A stretch of 64,000 nt of DNA. It comes from Sterolibacterium denitrificans. GTDB taxonomy: Bacteria; Pseudomonadota; Gammaproteobacteria; Burkholderiales; Rhodocyclaceae. A model generated the notes under the pieces. The model saw only the letters and a list, made by a program, of their open reading frames with translations. It had not been told where the DNA came from and did not search any database. Position numbers and translations under genes: made by a program. Below, piece after piece: positions 16,224 through 26,433 of the stretch; within the stretch, counting starts at the first letter, position 1, and each line of letters begins with the position of its first letter. The DNA lies in NCBI RefSeq assembly GCF_900174485.1, contig NZ_LT837803.1, forward strand, positions 1,999,305 to 2,063,304, read 5' to 3'.

Positions 16224-17435
16224 TTACGGTTGCAGATCGAATTCTTCCGTGCGTTTCGGCAGATAGGTTTCCCAGCCGCCGCAGGCCGGGCAACGCCAAT
16301 AGAACTGGCGCGCCTTGAAGCCGCAACTGTCGCAACGATAGCGGGCGACGCGGCGGGTATGCGTGTGGATCAGGTTCTTGACCAGCTCCAGGTCGGCCCG
16401 CTGTTCCTGCGGAGCGATCTGCGTTTGCGCTTCGTAGAATTTGTCGAGTCCCAGCAGGGTCGGATTGCGCCGCAGCTCGTCACGCACCAGCCGATAGGCC
16501 GCCTCGGGGCCTGCCGACTGAAACTCGGAGTGATACACCGTATCCAGCAGATCCAGCGACGGGTGCTCGGCAAACCAGCCGCGCAGCAAGCGCATGCCGG
16601 CTTCCTCACGTCCTTCCTTGCGGAAGGCTTCGAGCAGCTTGGGCGCCACCAGCGACAGATACACCGGACTTTGCTGCTCGATGCGTTTCCAGAATTCAAT
16701 GGCGGCAGCCGTGTCATTCTCTGCCAGTGCGACTTCGCCTTGCAGCAGCGTGGCGCGCACGCACTTGCGATTCACGGCAAGCGCGGCATCGAGATGATGG
16801 TGAGCTTCGACCAGTTGGCCGTGCAACAAAGCCGAGGCAGCCAGTTCGCAATGGAAATTGGCGATCTCCTTCTGCCACAGATGACCGGCATGTTCCGGCA
16901 GACTGCGGGCGATCTCGATCGAGCGCGGCCAGTCTTTTCCCTGCTGATAGATTTCGAGCAAAAAACGCAGGGCTTCCTCATCGCGCTGCGTGCCGCGCAA
17001 TTTGACGAAAATATCTTCGGCATGATCGAGCAGGCCCGCCTTGAGATAGTCCTGCCCCAATTCCGACAAGGCGTGCAGACGCTGTTCATCGGATAGCTGG
17101 CCCAATTGGCCTTCCACATCGTTGCTGCGCTCGATCAGGTTCTGATGCACGCGGATGGCGCGATCCACCTCGCCACGGCGGCGAAACAGATTGCCGAGAG
17201 CGAAATGCAACTCTATGGTTTCCGGATCGATCTTGGCCGCTTCGATGAAAGCCTCGATGGCCTTGTCCGGCTGCTCGTTGAGCAGGAAGTTCAGACCCTT
17301 GAAATAGGAACGCGGCAGGGTGCGCGATTCACGCACCAGATGCTTGATGTCTATGCGCGCGGCCACCCAGCCGAACACAAAAAACAGTGGCAGGGCCAGC
17401 AGCCACCAAAGCTGAATCTCGAATCCGCCAGGCAT
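16224..17435 (-). CDS. lapB: lipopolysaccharide assembly protein LapB
   Basis: 403 residues: N-terminal transmembrane anchor (WWLLALPLFFVFGWVAARI), TPR repeats through about residue 350 (for example LNFLLNEQPDKAIEAFIEAAKIDPETIELHFALGN), and a C-terminal rubredoxin-type zinc/iron site with two CxxC pairs (YRCDSCGF and WRCPACGGW). In E. coli LapB (YciM) presents LpxC to FtsH and so limits LPS synthesis. Its place after lapA and before heptose genes groups LPS functions together. Confidence 0.96.
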   Translation of the reverse strand: MPGGFEIQLWWLLALPLFFVFGWVAARIDIKHLVRESRTLPRSYFKGLNFLLNEQPDKAIEAFIEAAKIDPETIELHFALGNLFRRRGEVDRAIRVHQNLIERSNDVEGQLGQLSDEQRLHALSELGQDYLKAGLLDHAEDIFVKLRGTQRDEEALRFLLEIYQQGKDWPRSIEIARSLPEHAGHLWQKEIANFHCELAASALLHGQLVEAHHHLDAALAVNRKCVRATLLQGEVALAENDTAAAIEFWKRIEQQSPVYLSLVAPKLLEAFRKEGREEAGMRLLRGWFAEHPSLDLLDTVYHSEFQSAGPEAAYRLVRDELRRNPTLLGLDKFYEAQTQIAPQEQRADLELVKNLIHTHTRRVARYRCDSCGFKARQFYWRCPACGGWETYLPKRTEEFDLQP

Positions 17436-17457
17436 CTCAGTGAGTGCTCAACGGACG

Positions 17458-17778
17458 TTAACGGGTTGAGGGCGCATCGGCGGGTGGATTGTGGTTGCCC
17501 GCGGCAACACGCAGAGCATGAGCCTGGCTGATTTCGTGAACATGCAGTTGATCCTGCAACCGGCTGATTTCACGGCGTTGCCGGATCATGGTTGCCAAGC
17601 CGGCCGTGATGCCGACCACCGTACCAGCGATGAAACTGCCGAGTATGACCAGGGACAGCGCCACCTGCCAGGCATTGTCGAAATAGAGGCGCAACTCCAC
17701 CGGCCCGCTGTTCTTGATGGCAAGGCCAAACAGCACGATGAAGATGATGATGCGTAATGACCAGACCAGGATGCGCAT
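17458..17778 (-). CDS. lapA: lipopolysaccharide assembly protein LapA (DUF1049)
   Basis: 106-residue inner membrane protein with two transmembrane helices (about residues 6-22 and 38-62) and a cytoplasmic coiled-coil tail (MIRQRREISRLQDQL). IKNSGPVELRLYF between the helices is the family signature. It precedes lapB by 22 bases as in many proteobacteria, and the two proteins cooperate in LPS assembly control. Confidence 0.93.
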   Translation of the reverse strand: MRILVWSLRIIIFIVLFGLAIKNSGPVELRLYFDNAWQVALSLVILGSFIAGTVVGITAGLATMIRQRREISRLQDQLHVHEISQAHALRVAAGNHNPPADAPSTR

Positions 17779-17810
17779 CGCCGCTCACATGGATATTGAT
17801 ATTGTCGAGA

Positions 17811-18116
17811 TCAGCCCGGCTCCCCACCACTGCCGATCACCTGATCGACGCGTTCCCGCAATTCCTTGCCAGCCTTGAAATGGGGCACGTGCTTTTCGGG
17901 CACGCTCACCTTTTCGCCGGACTTGGGATTGCGGCCGATACGCGGTGGCCGGTAGTTGAGCGCGAAACTGCCGAAACCGCGAATCTCGATGCGATCACCG
18001 CGCGCCAGCGCTTCGGTCATCGCATCGAGGATCATCTTCACGGCAAGGTCCGCGTCCTTGGCGACCAACTGGGGAAAACGTGCAGCCAGCCGGTCGATCA
18101 ACTCGGACTTTGTCAT
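17811..18116 (-). CDS. ihfB: integration host factor subunit beta
   Basis: 101-residue DNA-bending HU/IHF-family protein. [17 protein letters not shown] is the classic start of IhfB; the DNA-binding arm contains [27 protein letters not shown], and [22 protein letters not shown] is the signature. A TTG two codons upstream could also start but the family begins at ATG 18116. Location directly after rpsA is conserved in proteobacteria. Confidence 0.97.
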   Translation of the reverse strand: MTKSELIDRLAARFPQLVAKDADLAVKMILDAMTEALARGDRIEIRGFGSFALNYRPPRIGRNPKSGEKVSVPEKHVPHFKAGKELRERVDQVIGSGGEPG

Positions 18117-18154
18117 ATGCAACTCAATGTCTCAACGGGTCAGGATCAGATGGG

Positions 18155-19870
18155 TTATTGCGAGGCGTTCAGCTTCGCCTTGAGCAAGGCGCCCAGGCTG
18201 GTCGTGCCCGTCGAGGCGGAACCGCTCTCGGAAGCCAGCTTCTGCATCGCATCGTTCTGCTCGGCCTGATCGCGTGCCTTGATCGAAAGACTGATGCCGC
18301 GCGTCTTGCGATCGACATTGATGATCATGGCCTCGACGCTGTCACCTTCCTTGAACAAGGTGCGCAGGTCTTCGACACGGTCGCGCGAAGCTTCCGAAGC
18401 GCGCAGATAACCTTCGATGTCGCCACCCAGATCGATTACCGCACCACGCTGATCCACCGTCTTGACGCTGCCCTTGACGATGCTGTTCTTGTCGTGCATG
18501 GCCACGAAGCTAGTGAACGGATCGCCTTCCATCTGCTTGATGCCCAGCGAGATACGCTCCTTCTCGACGTCGATGGAGAGCACCAGCGCCTCGATTTCGT
18601 CGCCCTTCTTGAAGTTCTGCTTGGCTTCCTCGCCCGTGGTCGACCAGGACAGGTCGGACAGATGCACCAGGCCGTCAATGCCGCCGGGCAGACCGATGAA
18701 GATACCGAAATCGGTGATCGACTTGATCGCGCCCCTCACCTTGTCGCCCTTCTTGTGATTCATGGCGAAGTCGTCCCACGGATTCGACTGGCACTGCTTC
18801 ATGCCCAGCGAGATGCGGCGGCGCTCCTCGTCGATTTCGAGGATCATGACTTCAACCTCGTCGCCGAGCTGGACGACCTTGGACGGATGGATGTTCTTGT
18901 TGGTCCAGTCCATTTCCGAGACGTGCACCAGGCCTTCGATGCCCTGCTCGACTTCGACGAAGGCACCGTAGTCGGTCAGGTTGGTGACCTTGCCGAACAG
19001 GCGGGTGCCGGACGGATAGCGGCGCGAGATACCGATCCACGGATCGTCGCCGAGCTGCTTCATGCCCAGGGAGACGCGGTTCTTCTCCTGGTCGAACTTG
19101 AGGATCTTGGCTTCGACTTCATCGCCGACCGACAGCACTTCGGACGGATGACGCACGCGGCGCCAGGCCAGATCGGTGATGTGCAGCAGACCGTCGATGC
19201 CGCCGAGATCGACGAACGCGCCGTAATCGGTGATGTTCTTGACGATGCCCTTGACGACGGAACCTTCCTTGAGGTTTTCCAGCAGCGACTGGCGCTCTTC
19301 GCCAAGGTTGGCCTCCATCACGGCGCGGCGCGACATGACGACGTTGTTGCGCTTGCGGTCGAGCTTGATGACCTTGAATTCGAATTCCTTGCCTTCGAAA
19401 GGCGTGGTGTCCTTAACCGGACGGATATCGACCAGCGAGCCGGGCAGGAAGGCGCGGATGCCGTTGACCATGACGGTCAGGCCGCCCTTCACCTTGCCGG
19501 TGATCAGGCCCTTGACCAGGGTACCTTCGTTCATCGCCTTGTCGAGATCGTTCCAGGCGGCGATGCGCTTGGCCTTTTCGCGCGAGAGGCGGGTTTCGCC
19601 ATAGCCGTCTTCGAGCATTTCGATGGCGACGCTGACGTAGTCGCCCGGCTTGGCTTCGATCTCGCCGCGTTCGTTCTTGAACTCGTCGAGGGGAATGAAA
19701 CTTTCGGACTTGAGGCCGGCATTGACCACGACGTGGTTGTGATCAACGCGCACGACTTCGGCGGTAATGACTTCGCCGGCGCGCATTTCCTGGCGCTCGA
19801 GGCTTTCGGCGAACAGCGCGGCAAAACTTTCCATGCCGGCGGGTGATGGGGTGGAAGCTGCAAGGGACAT
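18155..19870 (-). CDS. rpsA: 30S ribosomal protein S1
   Basis: 571 residues with six S1 RNA-binding repeats. Typical segments are [98 protein letters not shown] and [27 protein letters not shown]. The first two repeats bind the ribosome and S2; the others bind mRNA. The start is ATG 19870 with AGGTC upstream. Between cmk and rpsA is a 204-bp gap likely holding an rpsA promoter and an autoregulatory leader; a CCCGGA/TCCGGG inverted repeat is present near 20008-20020 but no sure promoter. Confidence 0.98.
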   Translation of the reverse strand: MSLAASTPSPAGMESFAALFAESLERQEMRAGEVITAEVVRVDHNHVVVNAGLKSESFIPLDEFKNERGEIEAKPGDYVSVAIEMLEDGYGETRLSREKAKRIAAWNDLDKAMNEGTLVKGLITGKVKGGLTVMVNGIRAFLPGSLVDIRPVKDTTPFEGKEFEFKVIKLDRKRNNVVMSRRAVMEANLGEERQSLLENLKEGSVVKGIVKNITDYGAFVDLGGIDGLLHITDLAWRRVRHPSEVLSVGDEVEAKILKFDQEKNRVSLGMKQLGDDPWIGISRRYPSGTRLFGKVTNLTDYGAFVEVEQGIEGLVHVSEMDWTNKNIHPSKVVQLGDEVEVMILEIDEERRRISLGMKQCQSNPWDDFAMNHKKGDKVRGAIKSITDFGIFIGLPGGIDGLVHLSDLSWSTTGEEAKQNFKKGDEIEALVLSIDVEKERISLGIKQMEGDPFTSFVAMHDKNSIVKGSVKTVDQRGAVIDLGGDIEGYLRASEASRDRVEDLRTLFKEGDSVEAMIINVDRKTRGISLSIKARDQAEQNDAMQKLASESGSASTGTTSLGALLKAKLNASQ

Positions 19871-20074
19871 GATGATTTGACCTGAAGAATTAAAATCGCA
19901 ACGCAAAACGCATCCGCGTCATTTGCAAACAACCCGAACTGCACACTGCGACTGCAAGTTGAAAACCGCCACCGACGCGCGAACGCACGATGATGGCACC
20001 TGGGATTCCCCGGAGTCCGGGCATGAACCGGAAAACTCGACGGGAATCTTGCTGCTGCGCGGCGACGGGACTGT

Positions 20075-20746
20075 TCAGGCGGCGCGTGCCCGATACCACG
20101 TCAGCACCGCCTGGACCGCCTGCTCGATCGACATCTGCGTCGTATCGAGCAGCTCCGCATCCGCGCATTTCTGCAGGGGAGCGACGCTGCGCGCGGCATC
20201 GCGCGCATCACGCTCCTGCAAGTCCTGCAAAAGGGTCGAGATATTAGCAGACATCCCTTTTTCGATCAACTGCTTATGGCGTCGATTGGCGCGTTCTTCG
20301 GCTGTTGCGGTGAGAAACACCTTGAGCGCGGCATCCGGAAACACCACCGAGCCCATGTCGCGGCCATCCGCCACCAGCCCCGGCGCCTGGCGATAGGCGC
20401 GCTGGCGTTCGAGCAGCGCGGCACGCACTGCCGGCAGGGCTGCGACCCTGGAAGCGCCTGCCGAACATTCCTCACGGCGAATCGCCTCGGTCGCCGGCTC
20501 GCCGCCGAGCAGGATTTCGCCGCCGACGAAAGCCGCCGGCAGGCTCGCCGCCAGTGCCGCAACGCGCGCCTCGTCGTCGAGTGCGATGCCGGCACGCAGC
20601 GCCGCCAGCGCCGTCAACCGGTACAGCGAGCCGCTGTCGAGATAATGGAAGCCGAGCGCCTGCGCCACCAGCGCGGCCACCGTGCCCTTGCCGGATGCCG
20701 ACGGGCCGTCGATGGCGATGACGGGAGTCGGAAGCGGGCCGCTCAT
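20075..20746 (-). CDS. cmk: cytidylate kinase
   Basis: 223-residue kinase for CMP/dCMP. Walker A is [18 protein letters not shown], then [17 protein letters not shown], the [16 protein letters not shown] segment (CMP binding; GRDMGTVVFP is the signature) and the lid [15 protein letters not shown]. The ATG at 20746 overlaps the aroA stop (ATGA). The order aroA-cmk-rpsA is conserved in proteobacteria. Confidence 0.97.
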   Translation of the reverse strand: MSGPLPTPVIAIDGPSASGKGTVAALVAQALGFHYLDSGSLYRLTALAALRAGIALDDEARVAALAASLPAAFVGGEILLGGEPATEAIRREECSAGASRVAALPAVRAALLERQRAYRQAPGLVADGRDMGSVVFPDAALKVFLTATAEERANRRHKQLIEKGMSANISTLLQDLQERDARDAARSVAPLQKCADAELLDTTQMSIEQAVQAVLTWYRARAA

Positions 20747-22050
20747 TTCACCACCCTGGCAAATTCGCTGAAATACTCGGGGAAAGTCTTGGCCACGCAC
20801 TGCGGATCGTTGATGCGCACCGGCACGCCACCCAGCGCCGCCAGCGAGAAGCACATCGCCATGCGATGGTCGTCGTAGGTATCGATGGTCACATTAGAGG
20901 CGAAGCCCACGGCAGGCGGCGTGACGCGGAGATAGTCGGCGCCCTCCTCGGCCGTCGCGCCGAGCTTGCGCAGCTCGGTGGCCATCGCCGCGATGCGGTC
21001 GGTCTCCTTGACGCGCCAACTGGCGATGTTGCGCAGCGTGCACGGACCATCGGCGAACAGCGCCAGCACCGCCAGCGTCATCGCCGCATCCGGGATGTGG
21101 TTGAAATCGGCATCGAAGGCGCGCAGCTTGCCGGCAGCGGGAGAACGCGCCTCGATCCAGTTGGCGCCCATCTCGATGCGCGCGCCCATCGCCTGCAGCG
21201 CCTCGGCGAAGAGCACGTCGCCCTGGATGCTGTCGCGGCCGACGCCCTCGACGCGCACCGGGCCGCCGCCGATCGCCCCGGCGGCCAGGAAATACGAGGC
21301 GCTCGAAGCATCGCCCTCGACGCACAGCACGCCCGGACTGCGGTAGCGGCTGCCGGCAGGGATGCGGAAGCGCTGCCAGCCCTCGCGCTCGACATTGACT
21401 CCGAAGCGGCGCAGCAGGTTGAGGGTGATCTCGATGTAGGGCTTGGAGATCAGCTCGCCGACCACCTCGATCTCGGCAGCCTGCCCGGCCAGCGGCAGCG
21501 CCAGCAGCAGCGCGGTGAGAAACTGCGAGGAGACGTCGCCGCGCACGCGGATCGGCAGTGAAAAATCTGCCTGGCCGGGAAAGATTTCCAGCGGCGGAAA
21601 GCCGGCGTTGCCCGTGTAGCGGATGTCGCAGCCGAGCGCGTTCAGCGCATCGACCAGGTCGCCGATCGGCCGCTCATGCATGCGCGCCACGCCGGAGAGC
21701 CTGAAATGTCCGCCGGACAAGGCCAGCAGCGCGGTCAGCGGGCGGAACGCGGTGCCGGCGTTGCCGAGGAACAGTTCGGTCTCGCGCACCGGCAGCGCGC
21801 CGCCGCAGCCCTGCACCTGCAGTGCCTGTTCGCCGCATGGCGTCGTCCTCACGCCGAGCTTGCGCAAGGCTTCCAGCATCACGCGGGTATCGTCGGAATC
21901 GAGCAGGTCGCGGATCTCGGTGCTGCCTTCGGCGACCGCCGCCAGCAGCAGCACGCGATTGGAAATGCTCTTCGAGCCGGGCAGCCGAACCGTGCCGGAA
22001 GCCTGGCTGGCGGCGGAAAGATCGAGGAATTCGAGGCGGGGAGAGGTCAT
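20743..22050 (-). CDS. aroA: 3-phosphoshikimate 1-carboxyvinyltransferase (EPSP synthase)
   Basis: 435-residue shikimate-pathway enzyme. Signature residues: [20 protein letters not shown] (phosphoenolpyruvate and shikimate site), [33 protein letters not shown], and the C-terminal [18 protein letters not shown] and [26 protein letters not shown] marks the class I enzyme. The gene is coupled to cmk. Length and motifs are complete. Confidence 0.98.
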   Translation of the reverse strand: MTSPRLEFLDLSAASQASGTVRLPGSKSISNRVLLLAAVAEGSTEIRDLLDSDDTRVMLEALRKLGVRTTPCGEQALQVQGCGGALPVRETELFLGNAGTAFRPLTALLALSGGHFRLSGVARMHERPIGDLVDALNALGCDIRYTGNAGFPPLEIFPGQADFSLPIRVRGDVSSQFLTALLLALPLAGQAAEIEVVGELISKPYIEITLNLLRRFGVNVEREGWQRFRIPAGSRYRSPGVLCVEGDASSASYFLAAGAIGGGPVRVEGVGRDSIQGDVLFAEALQAMGARIEMGANWIEARSPAAGKLRAFDADFNHIPDAAMTLAVLALFADGPCTLRNIASWRVKETDRIAAMATELRKLGATAEEGADYLRVTPPAVGFASNVTIDTYDDHRMAMCFSLAALGGVPVRINDPQCVAKTFPEYFSEFARVVK

Positions 22051-22087
22051 CGGAAATCTGTCTTGAATGAAAGCGGAAGCAAGGCGC

Positions 22088-23086
22088 TCAACCGACGCAG
22101 CCCACGGCGGCCGAAATTCGGCTCGGCGACTTCGCCACGGCGATCAGCTCGCTGCGCACGGCAACCACCTCGGCCAGCATCGACAGCGCGATCTCGGCCG
22201 GCGTATGGCTGCCGATCGGAATGCCGGCCGGCGCGTGCAAACGGTCGATCTGCTCGGGCGTCAGATCGAACAGGCCCAGGCGGATGCGCCGCTTGGCGCT
22301 GGTGCGAGGCGAACCGAGCGCGCCGATGTAGAAGGCGTCGGACTTGAGCCCTTCGAGCAGCGCCATGTCGTCGACCTTGGGATCGTGCGCCGTGGTGATG
22401 ATGGCCGTGCACGGATCGATACCCAGCGCCAGGAGCGCGTCATCGGGCATGCCTTCGAGCAGCCGCGCCTCGGGTACGTCCCACTGCGCGCGGTATTCCA
22501 GGCGCGGATCGGTAACATGCACGACGAAATCCAGCATCAGCGCCATGCGCGCCAGATAGCGCGCCAGATGGCCGGCACCGACGATGACGATGCGCCAGCG
22601 CGGCCCATGCACGTTCCTCAGCAGCTTGCCGTCATAGTCGAAGCCGTCGTCGGCACTCGCCGCGGCCAGCCTCGCCACGCCGCTGCCCATCTCCAGCGTG
22701 CGACAGACGCGGCGACGCTGGCGAATCTCGGCGACGCTGCGCGCAATCGTCTCGGCATCCCGAATCGGCTCGACCACCACCACCATGGTGCCGCCGCAAG
22801 GCAGGCCGAAGCGGCGCGCCTCGTCGGCCGAGACGCCATAGGAGGCGGCATAGGGCTTTTCCGGAAACTCGCGGTCGATGCGCTCGACCAGATGTTCCTC
22901 GATGCAGCCGCCGGACACCGAGCCGGCAAAGCGCCCATCCTCGGCCACTGCCAGCAGCGAACCCACCGGCCGCGGTGCCGAGCCCCACGTCTCGGCCACC
23001 GTCACCAGCGCCACGCGGACGCCTTCCTGCAGCCAGTCAAGCGCATTTTCAAGTACGTAGAGATCGGAGGAGCTCATGGTCGGCAT
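22088..23086 (-). CDS. XdhC/CoxI-family protein (molybdoenzyme maturation)
   Basis: 332 residues. The N-terminal XdhC domain (about 15-80: [40 protein letters not shown]) is followed by a C-terminal Rossmann domain with [18 protein letters not shown] and [13 protein letters not shown]. Family members bind and help sulfurate molybdenum cofactor for xanthine dehydrogenase-type enzymes. No xanthine dehydrogenase or CoxL-type genes lie here, so its client is elsewhere. The start is uncertain: ATG 23086 or ATG 23077, neither with a strong ribosome site. aroA follows after 37 bases. Confidence 0.85.
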   Translation of the reverse strand: MPTMSSSDLYVLENALDWLQEGVRVALVTVAETWGSAPRPVGSLLAVAEDGRFAGSVSGGCIEEHLVERIDREFPEKPYAASYGVSADEARRFGLPCGGTMVVVVEPIRDAETIARSVAEIRQRRRVCRTLEMGSGVARLAAASADDGFDYDGKLLRNVHGPRWRIVIVGAGHLARYLARMALMLDFVVHVTDPRLEYRAQWDVPEARLLEGMPDDALLALGIDPCTAIITTAHDPKVDDMALLEGLKSDAFYIGALGSPRTSAKRRIRLGLFDLTPEQIDRLHAPAGIPIGSHTPAEIALSMLAEVVAVRSELIAVAKSPSRISAAVGCVG

Positions 23087-23211
23087 GGTCAGCGCAGCAG
23101 TGATCGACGGCACCCGAATGACGGATTACAGCGCAAGACCGGGATAGCAGGACAAACCGTGCATTTTAGCGCCTGCCTGGCATGCAGGGGCCGGCAGCGC
23201 TGCCGCCGGTT

Positions 23212-23946
23212 TCAAGCCGTCGCCTCACCATTGTGGCTGGCAACCATCGCACGGAAGCGTTGCTTGCTGATGAAAATGAAAGTTCCCTCGCAACTCGCCG
23301 TGAGCATGCCGTTGGCGCGGATTTCGCCTCTGAGCAGATTCTTCCGCCCGCTGACCTCGACCACGCGGCCAACCAGCTCGAGTTCGGTATTCAGCGGCGT
23401 CGGATGATGGAAGCGGGTGGTCAGCGTGCCGGTCACCCCCGGCTGGCCGGTGAGCCGCTGCGCCATGCCGAGGAAGTGATCGAACAACGCACAGACGAAA
23501 CCGCCATGCACGCTGGAAGGCGGCCCCTCGTATTGCCAGCCGAGCGTGGCGCGGCCATGCGCCGTATCACCTTCGAGCCATAGCAGCAGCGGCGGCGCGA
23601 GCGGATTGCTCCGCCCGCTCAGAGGATTCGTCTCGCGGGCAATGTCGCCCCAGCTTCCCATCCGGCCCTGCTCGAATTCGGCAAAAGCCGCGCGACCGTG
23701 CATTTGCGGCGCCTCGGCCAGCAACTCGGCCTGAGCGTGCAGACTCCGCGCCAGCGCGCGCATCACCGCCGCATCGCTGGTCGTGGTGGCCATCAAGCCG
23801 ATCAGGCGGCGCAGCGCATCCGCCGCCTCACGCCGCGCTGCCCAATCCGCATTGGGCGGCGGCGCCTGCGGATCGGAAATATCCAGCATCACGTGCTGCC
23901 GGTCGGAGTCGATATCGTTGGCATCGTTGGAATCTTCATGCTTCAT
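23212..23946 (-). CDS. PaaI-like hotdog-fold thioesterase
   Basis: 244 residues. The C-terminal half (about 125-240) is a 4HBT/hotdog domain: GWQYEGPPSSVHGGFVCALFDHFLGMA has the HGG motif, then GTLTTRFHHPTPLNTELELVGRVVEVSGRKNLLRGEI. The N-terminal 120 residues are helical and not assignable. Family role: hydrolysis of acyl-CoA thioesters, often housekeeping for dead-end CoA esters in aromatic or sterol catabolism. The start ATG 23946 has AGAAAG nearby. Divergent from the HD-GYP gene across a 273-bp gap in which no clear regulatory site was recognised. Confidence 0.82.
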   Translation of the reverse strand: MKHEDSNDANDIDSDRQHVMLDISDPQAPPPNADWAARREAADALRRLIGLMATTTSDAAVMRALARSLHAQAELLAEAPQMHGRAAFAEFEQGRMGSWGDIARETNPLSGRSNPLAPPLLLWLEGDTAHGRATLGWQYEGPPSSVHGGFVCALFDHFLGMAQRLTGQPGVTGTLTTRFHHPTPLNTELELVGRVVEVSGRKNLLRGEIRANGMLTASCEGTFIFISKQRFRAMVASHNGEATA

Positions 23947-24219
23947 GGCGGTGACTTTCTCTGCTAAAAATGCCCTGCGCCGCCCAGTGGAAACGTGGAA
24001 TCCGGCAGATGTGGCGACATCCGGCCGCAGGGACTGCACGGCAGCGCAGGCGATCATCGAATCGTCAATATACCTTAGCCTGCATCACGGCCACCGCATC
24101 GCAATCACTTGAAGCACCTGCCATAAGCGGCTAACCTCCGTCTGCAAAACACCGCTGCAGCGCTTGACGCACCATGACGCGCCGCCCTTGTCTCCCGTTC
24201 TGCATCCAGATCGACCACC

Positions 24220-25395
24220 ATGAGCGAACACCAGCCCAACCCACCCAACCCCGAACTCTATGGCCACGCCGACCTGCTGGCGCATCTGAATGGCGGCGAG
24301 CCACTGGACCAGCGGCTGGCGGTGATCCATGAAGCGCTGTACACCATGGTCGGCTGCATCGATCGCATCTCGGTCGCCAGCTACGACCCGGCCACCGATT
24401 TGCTGAAGACTTTTCTTGCCAGCTCGCCGGGACGCAACGACCTGGTGCGTTATGAAGCCCGCCTTGCCGATACGCCTTCGCTGGCCGAAATCCTCAAGGC
24501 CGGCCGACCGCGCATCATCAATGACCTGCGCCTGACCCGGCAAAGCCAGCGCACGCACAGCAAGATCATTTCCGAAGAGGGTTATCGCTGCAGCTACACC
24601 ACGCCGATGTATCTGAACGGCAGGTGCTGGGGCTTCATTTTTTTCGATTCGCGCCAGCCTGGCCCGCTGCCCGAAGCGGTGTTGAATCAACTGGACATCT
24701 TCGCCCACCTGATTTCTGCCGTCGTCACGGCCGAAATGATGACCGTGCGCACGCTCGCGGCCGCCATCAAGACGGCCCATGACATGGTGCATTTCCGCGA
24801 TCCGGAAACCGGCAGCCACATCGACCGCATGGCGCGCTACTCGCGCCTGATCGCCCAGCACCTGTCCGCCACGGGCGCAGCCACGCTGGATGACGAAACC
24901 ATCGAACGCATCTTCCAGTTCGCCCCACTGCACGACATCGGCAAAATGGCGATTCCCGATCGCATCCTGCTGAAACCGGGACGCCTGTCGCCGGAAGAAC
25001 GCGAGGAAATGAAGCTGCACACCCTGCGCGGCCACGAAATGATCGAAGACATCGTGCGCAACTTTGGCCTGGATCATCTCGACCGTCTCGATCTGCTGAA
25101 GAACATCGCCGAGTCGCACCATGAAGCCATGGACGGCAGCGGCTATCCGCACGGCCTGCGCGGCGATGAGATTCCCCTGGAGGCGCGCATCATCGCCGTT
25201 GCCGACGTATTCGACGCGCTGACCAGCTCACGCCCTTACAAGCCTTCCTGGAGCAATGAGGAAGCCTTTGCCTGGCTGCGCCAGTTGTCGCGCAGCAAAT
25301 TCGACGAGGATTGCGTCGATGCACTGATCTTCAATGCGGCAAAGGTGCGGGAAATCCAGCAGCAATTCCGGGACGATCCGTCCATCGCCAACTGA
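24220..25395 (+). CDS. GAF/HD-GYP domain protein (probable c-di-GMP phosphodiesterase)
   Basis: 391 residues: a GAF-like sensor (about 20-175) followed by an HD-GYP domain (about 190-385). Key residues: HFRDPETGSHIDRMARYSRL, the HD pair in FAPLHDIGKMAIPD, TLRGHEMIEDI, ESHHEAMDGSGYPHGLRGDEIPLEARIIAVADVFDALTS. The GYP part reads G-Y-P, so it is likely active in hydrolysing c-di-GMP to GMP. No membrane span or signal peptide is seen, so sensing is cytoplasmic. It is followed after 21 bases by an HDOD gene. Confidence 0.92.
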   Translation: MSEHQPNPPNPELYGHADLLAHLNGGEPLDQRLAVIHEALYTMVGCIDRISVASYDPATDLLKTFLASSPGRNDLVRYEARLADTPSLAEILKAGRPRIINDLRLTRQSQRTHSKIISEEGYRCSYTTPMYLNGRCWGFIFFDSRQPGPLPEAVLNQLDIFAHLISAVVTAEMMTVRTLAAAIKTAHDMVHFRDPETGSHIDRMARYSRLIAQHLSATGAATLDDETIERIFQFAPLHDIGKMAIPDRILLKPGRLSPEEREEMKLHTLRGHEMIEDIVRNFGLDHLDRLDLLKNIAESHHEAMDGSGYPHGLRGDEIPLEARIIAVADVFDALTSSRPYKPSWSNEEAFAWLRQLSRSKFDEDCVDALIFNAAKVREIQQQFRDDPSIAN

Positions 25396-25416
25396 ACCCA
25401 TCAGCGGAAAACCATC

Positions 25417-26280
25417 ATGGAGGCATGGAAAAAACACTGGGGCGCAAGTCAGTGGGCGGCATTTTTCGAGACGAAGAAGCTGCCGGTAATGACGCGCACC
25501 AAGCAACTGGTGAGCACAACCGTCGAAGAACGTGGAGAACAGCTTGCGCCGCAGGATCTGGCCGCCATCGCTCTCGGCGATCCACTGCTCTGCCTGCAAC
25601 TGCTGCGTGAAGCGGAGCGCATCCGCAGCAGCCGTCTGGGTACGGAAACCACCACCGTGCTGCATGCCGTCATGCAACTGGGTGTCGACAAGGTCTGCCG
25701 GCTGCTGCTCAATAGCGCCGAGGCAGACGCAAGCGCCGCCGGTTTTGCCTACGTCGAAGCGCGCTCGGCGCTGGCCGCGCGGGTCGCCATGCGCTGGGCG
25801 CCGGGGCGCGCCGATCTCAATCCGCAGGAAGTCGCCCTGGCCGCCCTGCTCACCGACACTGGCGAGCTGCTGCTGTGGCTTTACGCGCCGGAACTGGCGC
25901 AGGCCGCGCTGGATGAACTGCACTCCGGCCGCGCCAGCCGCTCGGCCCAGGCCCAGAGCCAGGCCTGCGGCTTCACTTTCAAGGAACTGACGATGCACTG
26001 CGCTGAAATCTGGAACCTGCCGGCGCTGTTGCGCAAGCTGCTGCAGGGTGCTGCCTCCGAGCGCGCCCTGCTGACCCGCATCTGCACCGATTTTGCCCGT
26101 CACGCGATGAGCCGGGACGACACCGCAACGCAAGCGCTGGTGGCCGACCTGCTGGCCATCCGAAAATTGATGCCGAATGCGAGCTTCAACTGGCTGGTCG
26201 AAAACATCAGCGAGCTCGACATGGAGCACCGCCTGCACCTGGCCGCACTGGCCGAATCCGCATATCTGCAGAACAACTGA
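25417..26280 (+). CDS. HDOD-domain signalling protein
   Basis: 287 residues. Sequence such as LPVMTRTKQLVSTT, GDPLLCLQLLREAERIRSS, TVLHAVMQLGVDKVCRLLLN and LAALLTDTGELLLWLYAPELA matches the HDOD fold, an HD-related domain without the catalytic His-Asp pair. Here the HD position reads T-D, so catalysis is not expected. These proteins act as scaffolds in signalling and c-di-GMP networks. Probably co-transcribed with the preceding HD-GYP gene. Confidence 0.82.
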   Translation: MEAWKKHWGASQWAAFFETKKLPVMTRTKQLVSTTVEERGEQLAPQDLAAIALGDPLLCLQLLREAERIRSSRLGTETTTVLHAVMQLGVDKVCRLLLNSAEADASAAGFAYVEARSALAARVAMRWAPGRADLNPQEVALAALLTDTGELLLWLYAPELAQAALDELHSGRASRSAQAQSQACGFTFKELTMHCAEIWNLPALLRKLLQGAASERALLTRICTDFARHAMSRDDTATQALVADLLAIRKLMPNASFNWLVENISELDMEHRLHLAALAESAYLQNN

Positions 26281-26433
26281 CGGCCCTGCCGGCAGACGTG
26301 CGCATTGCGCGCCGGCAGCTCACGTGAAAAAATCCCCGGTTTGCCTGTCTGCATCGGCCAGCCTGCGCTACCGAACTGCACTCAATATTCAACACTCGAC
26401 ATTCATCCTGCGTACCAAACTACAGAACGACCC

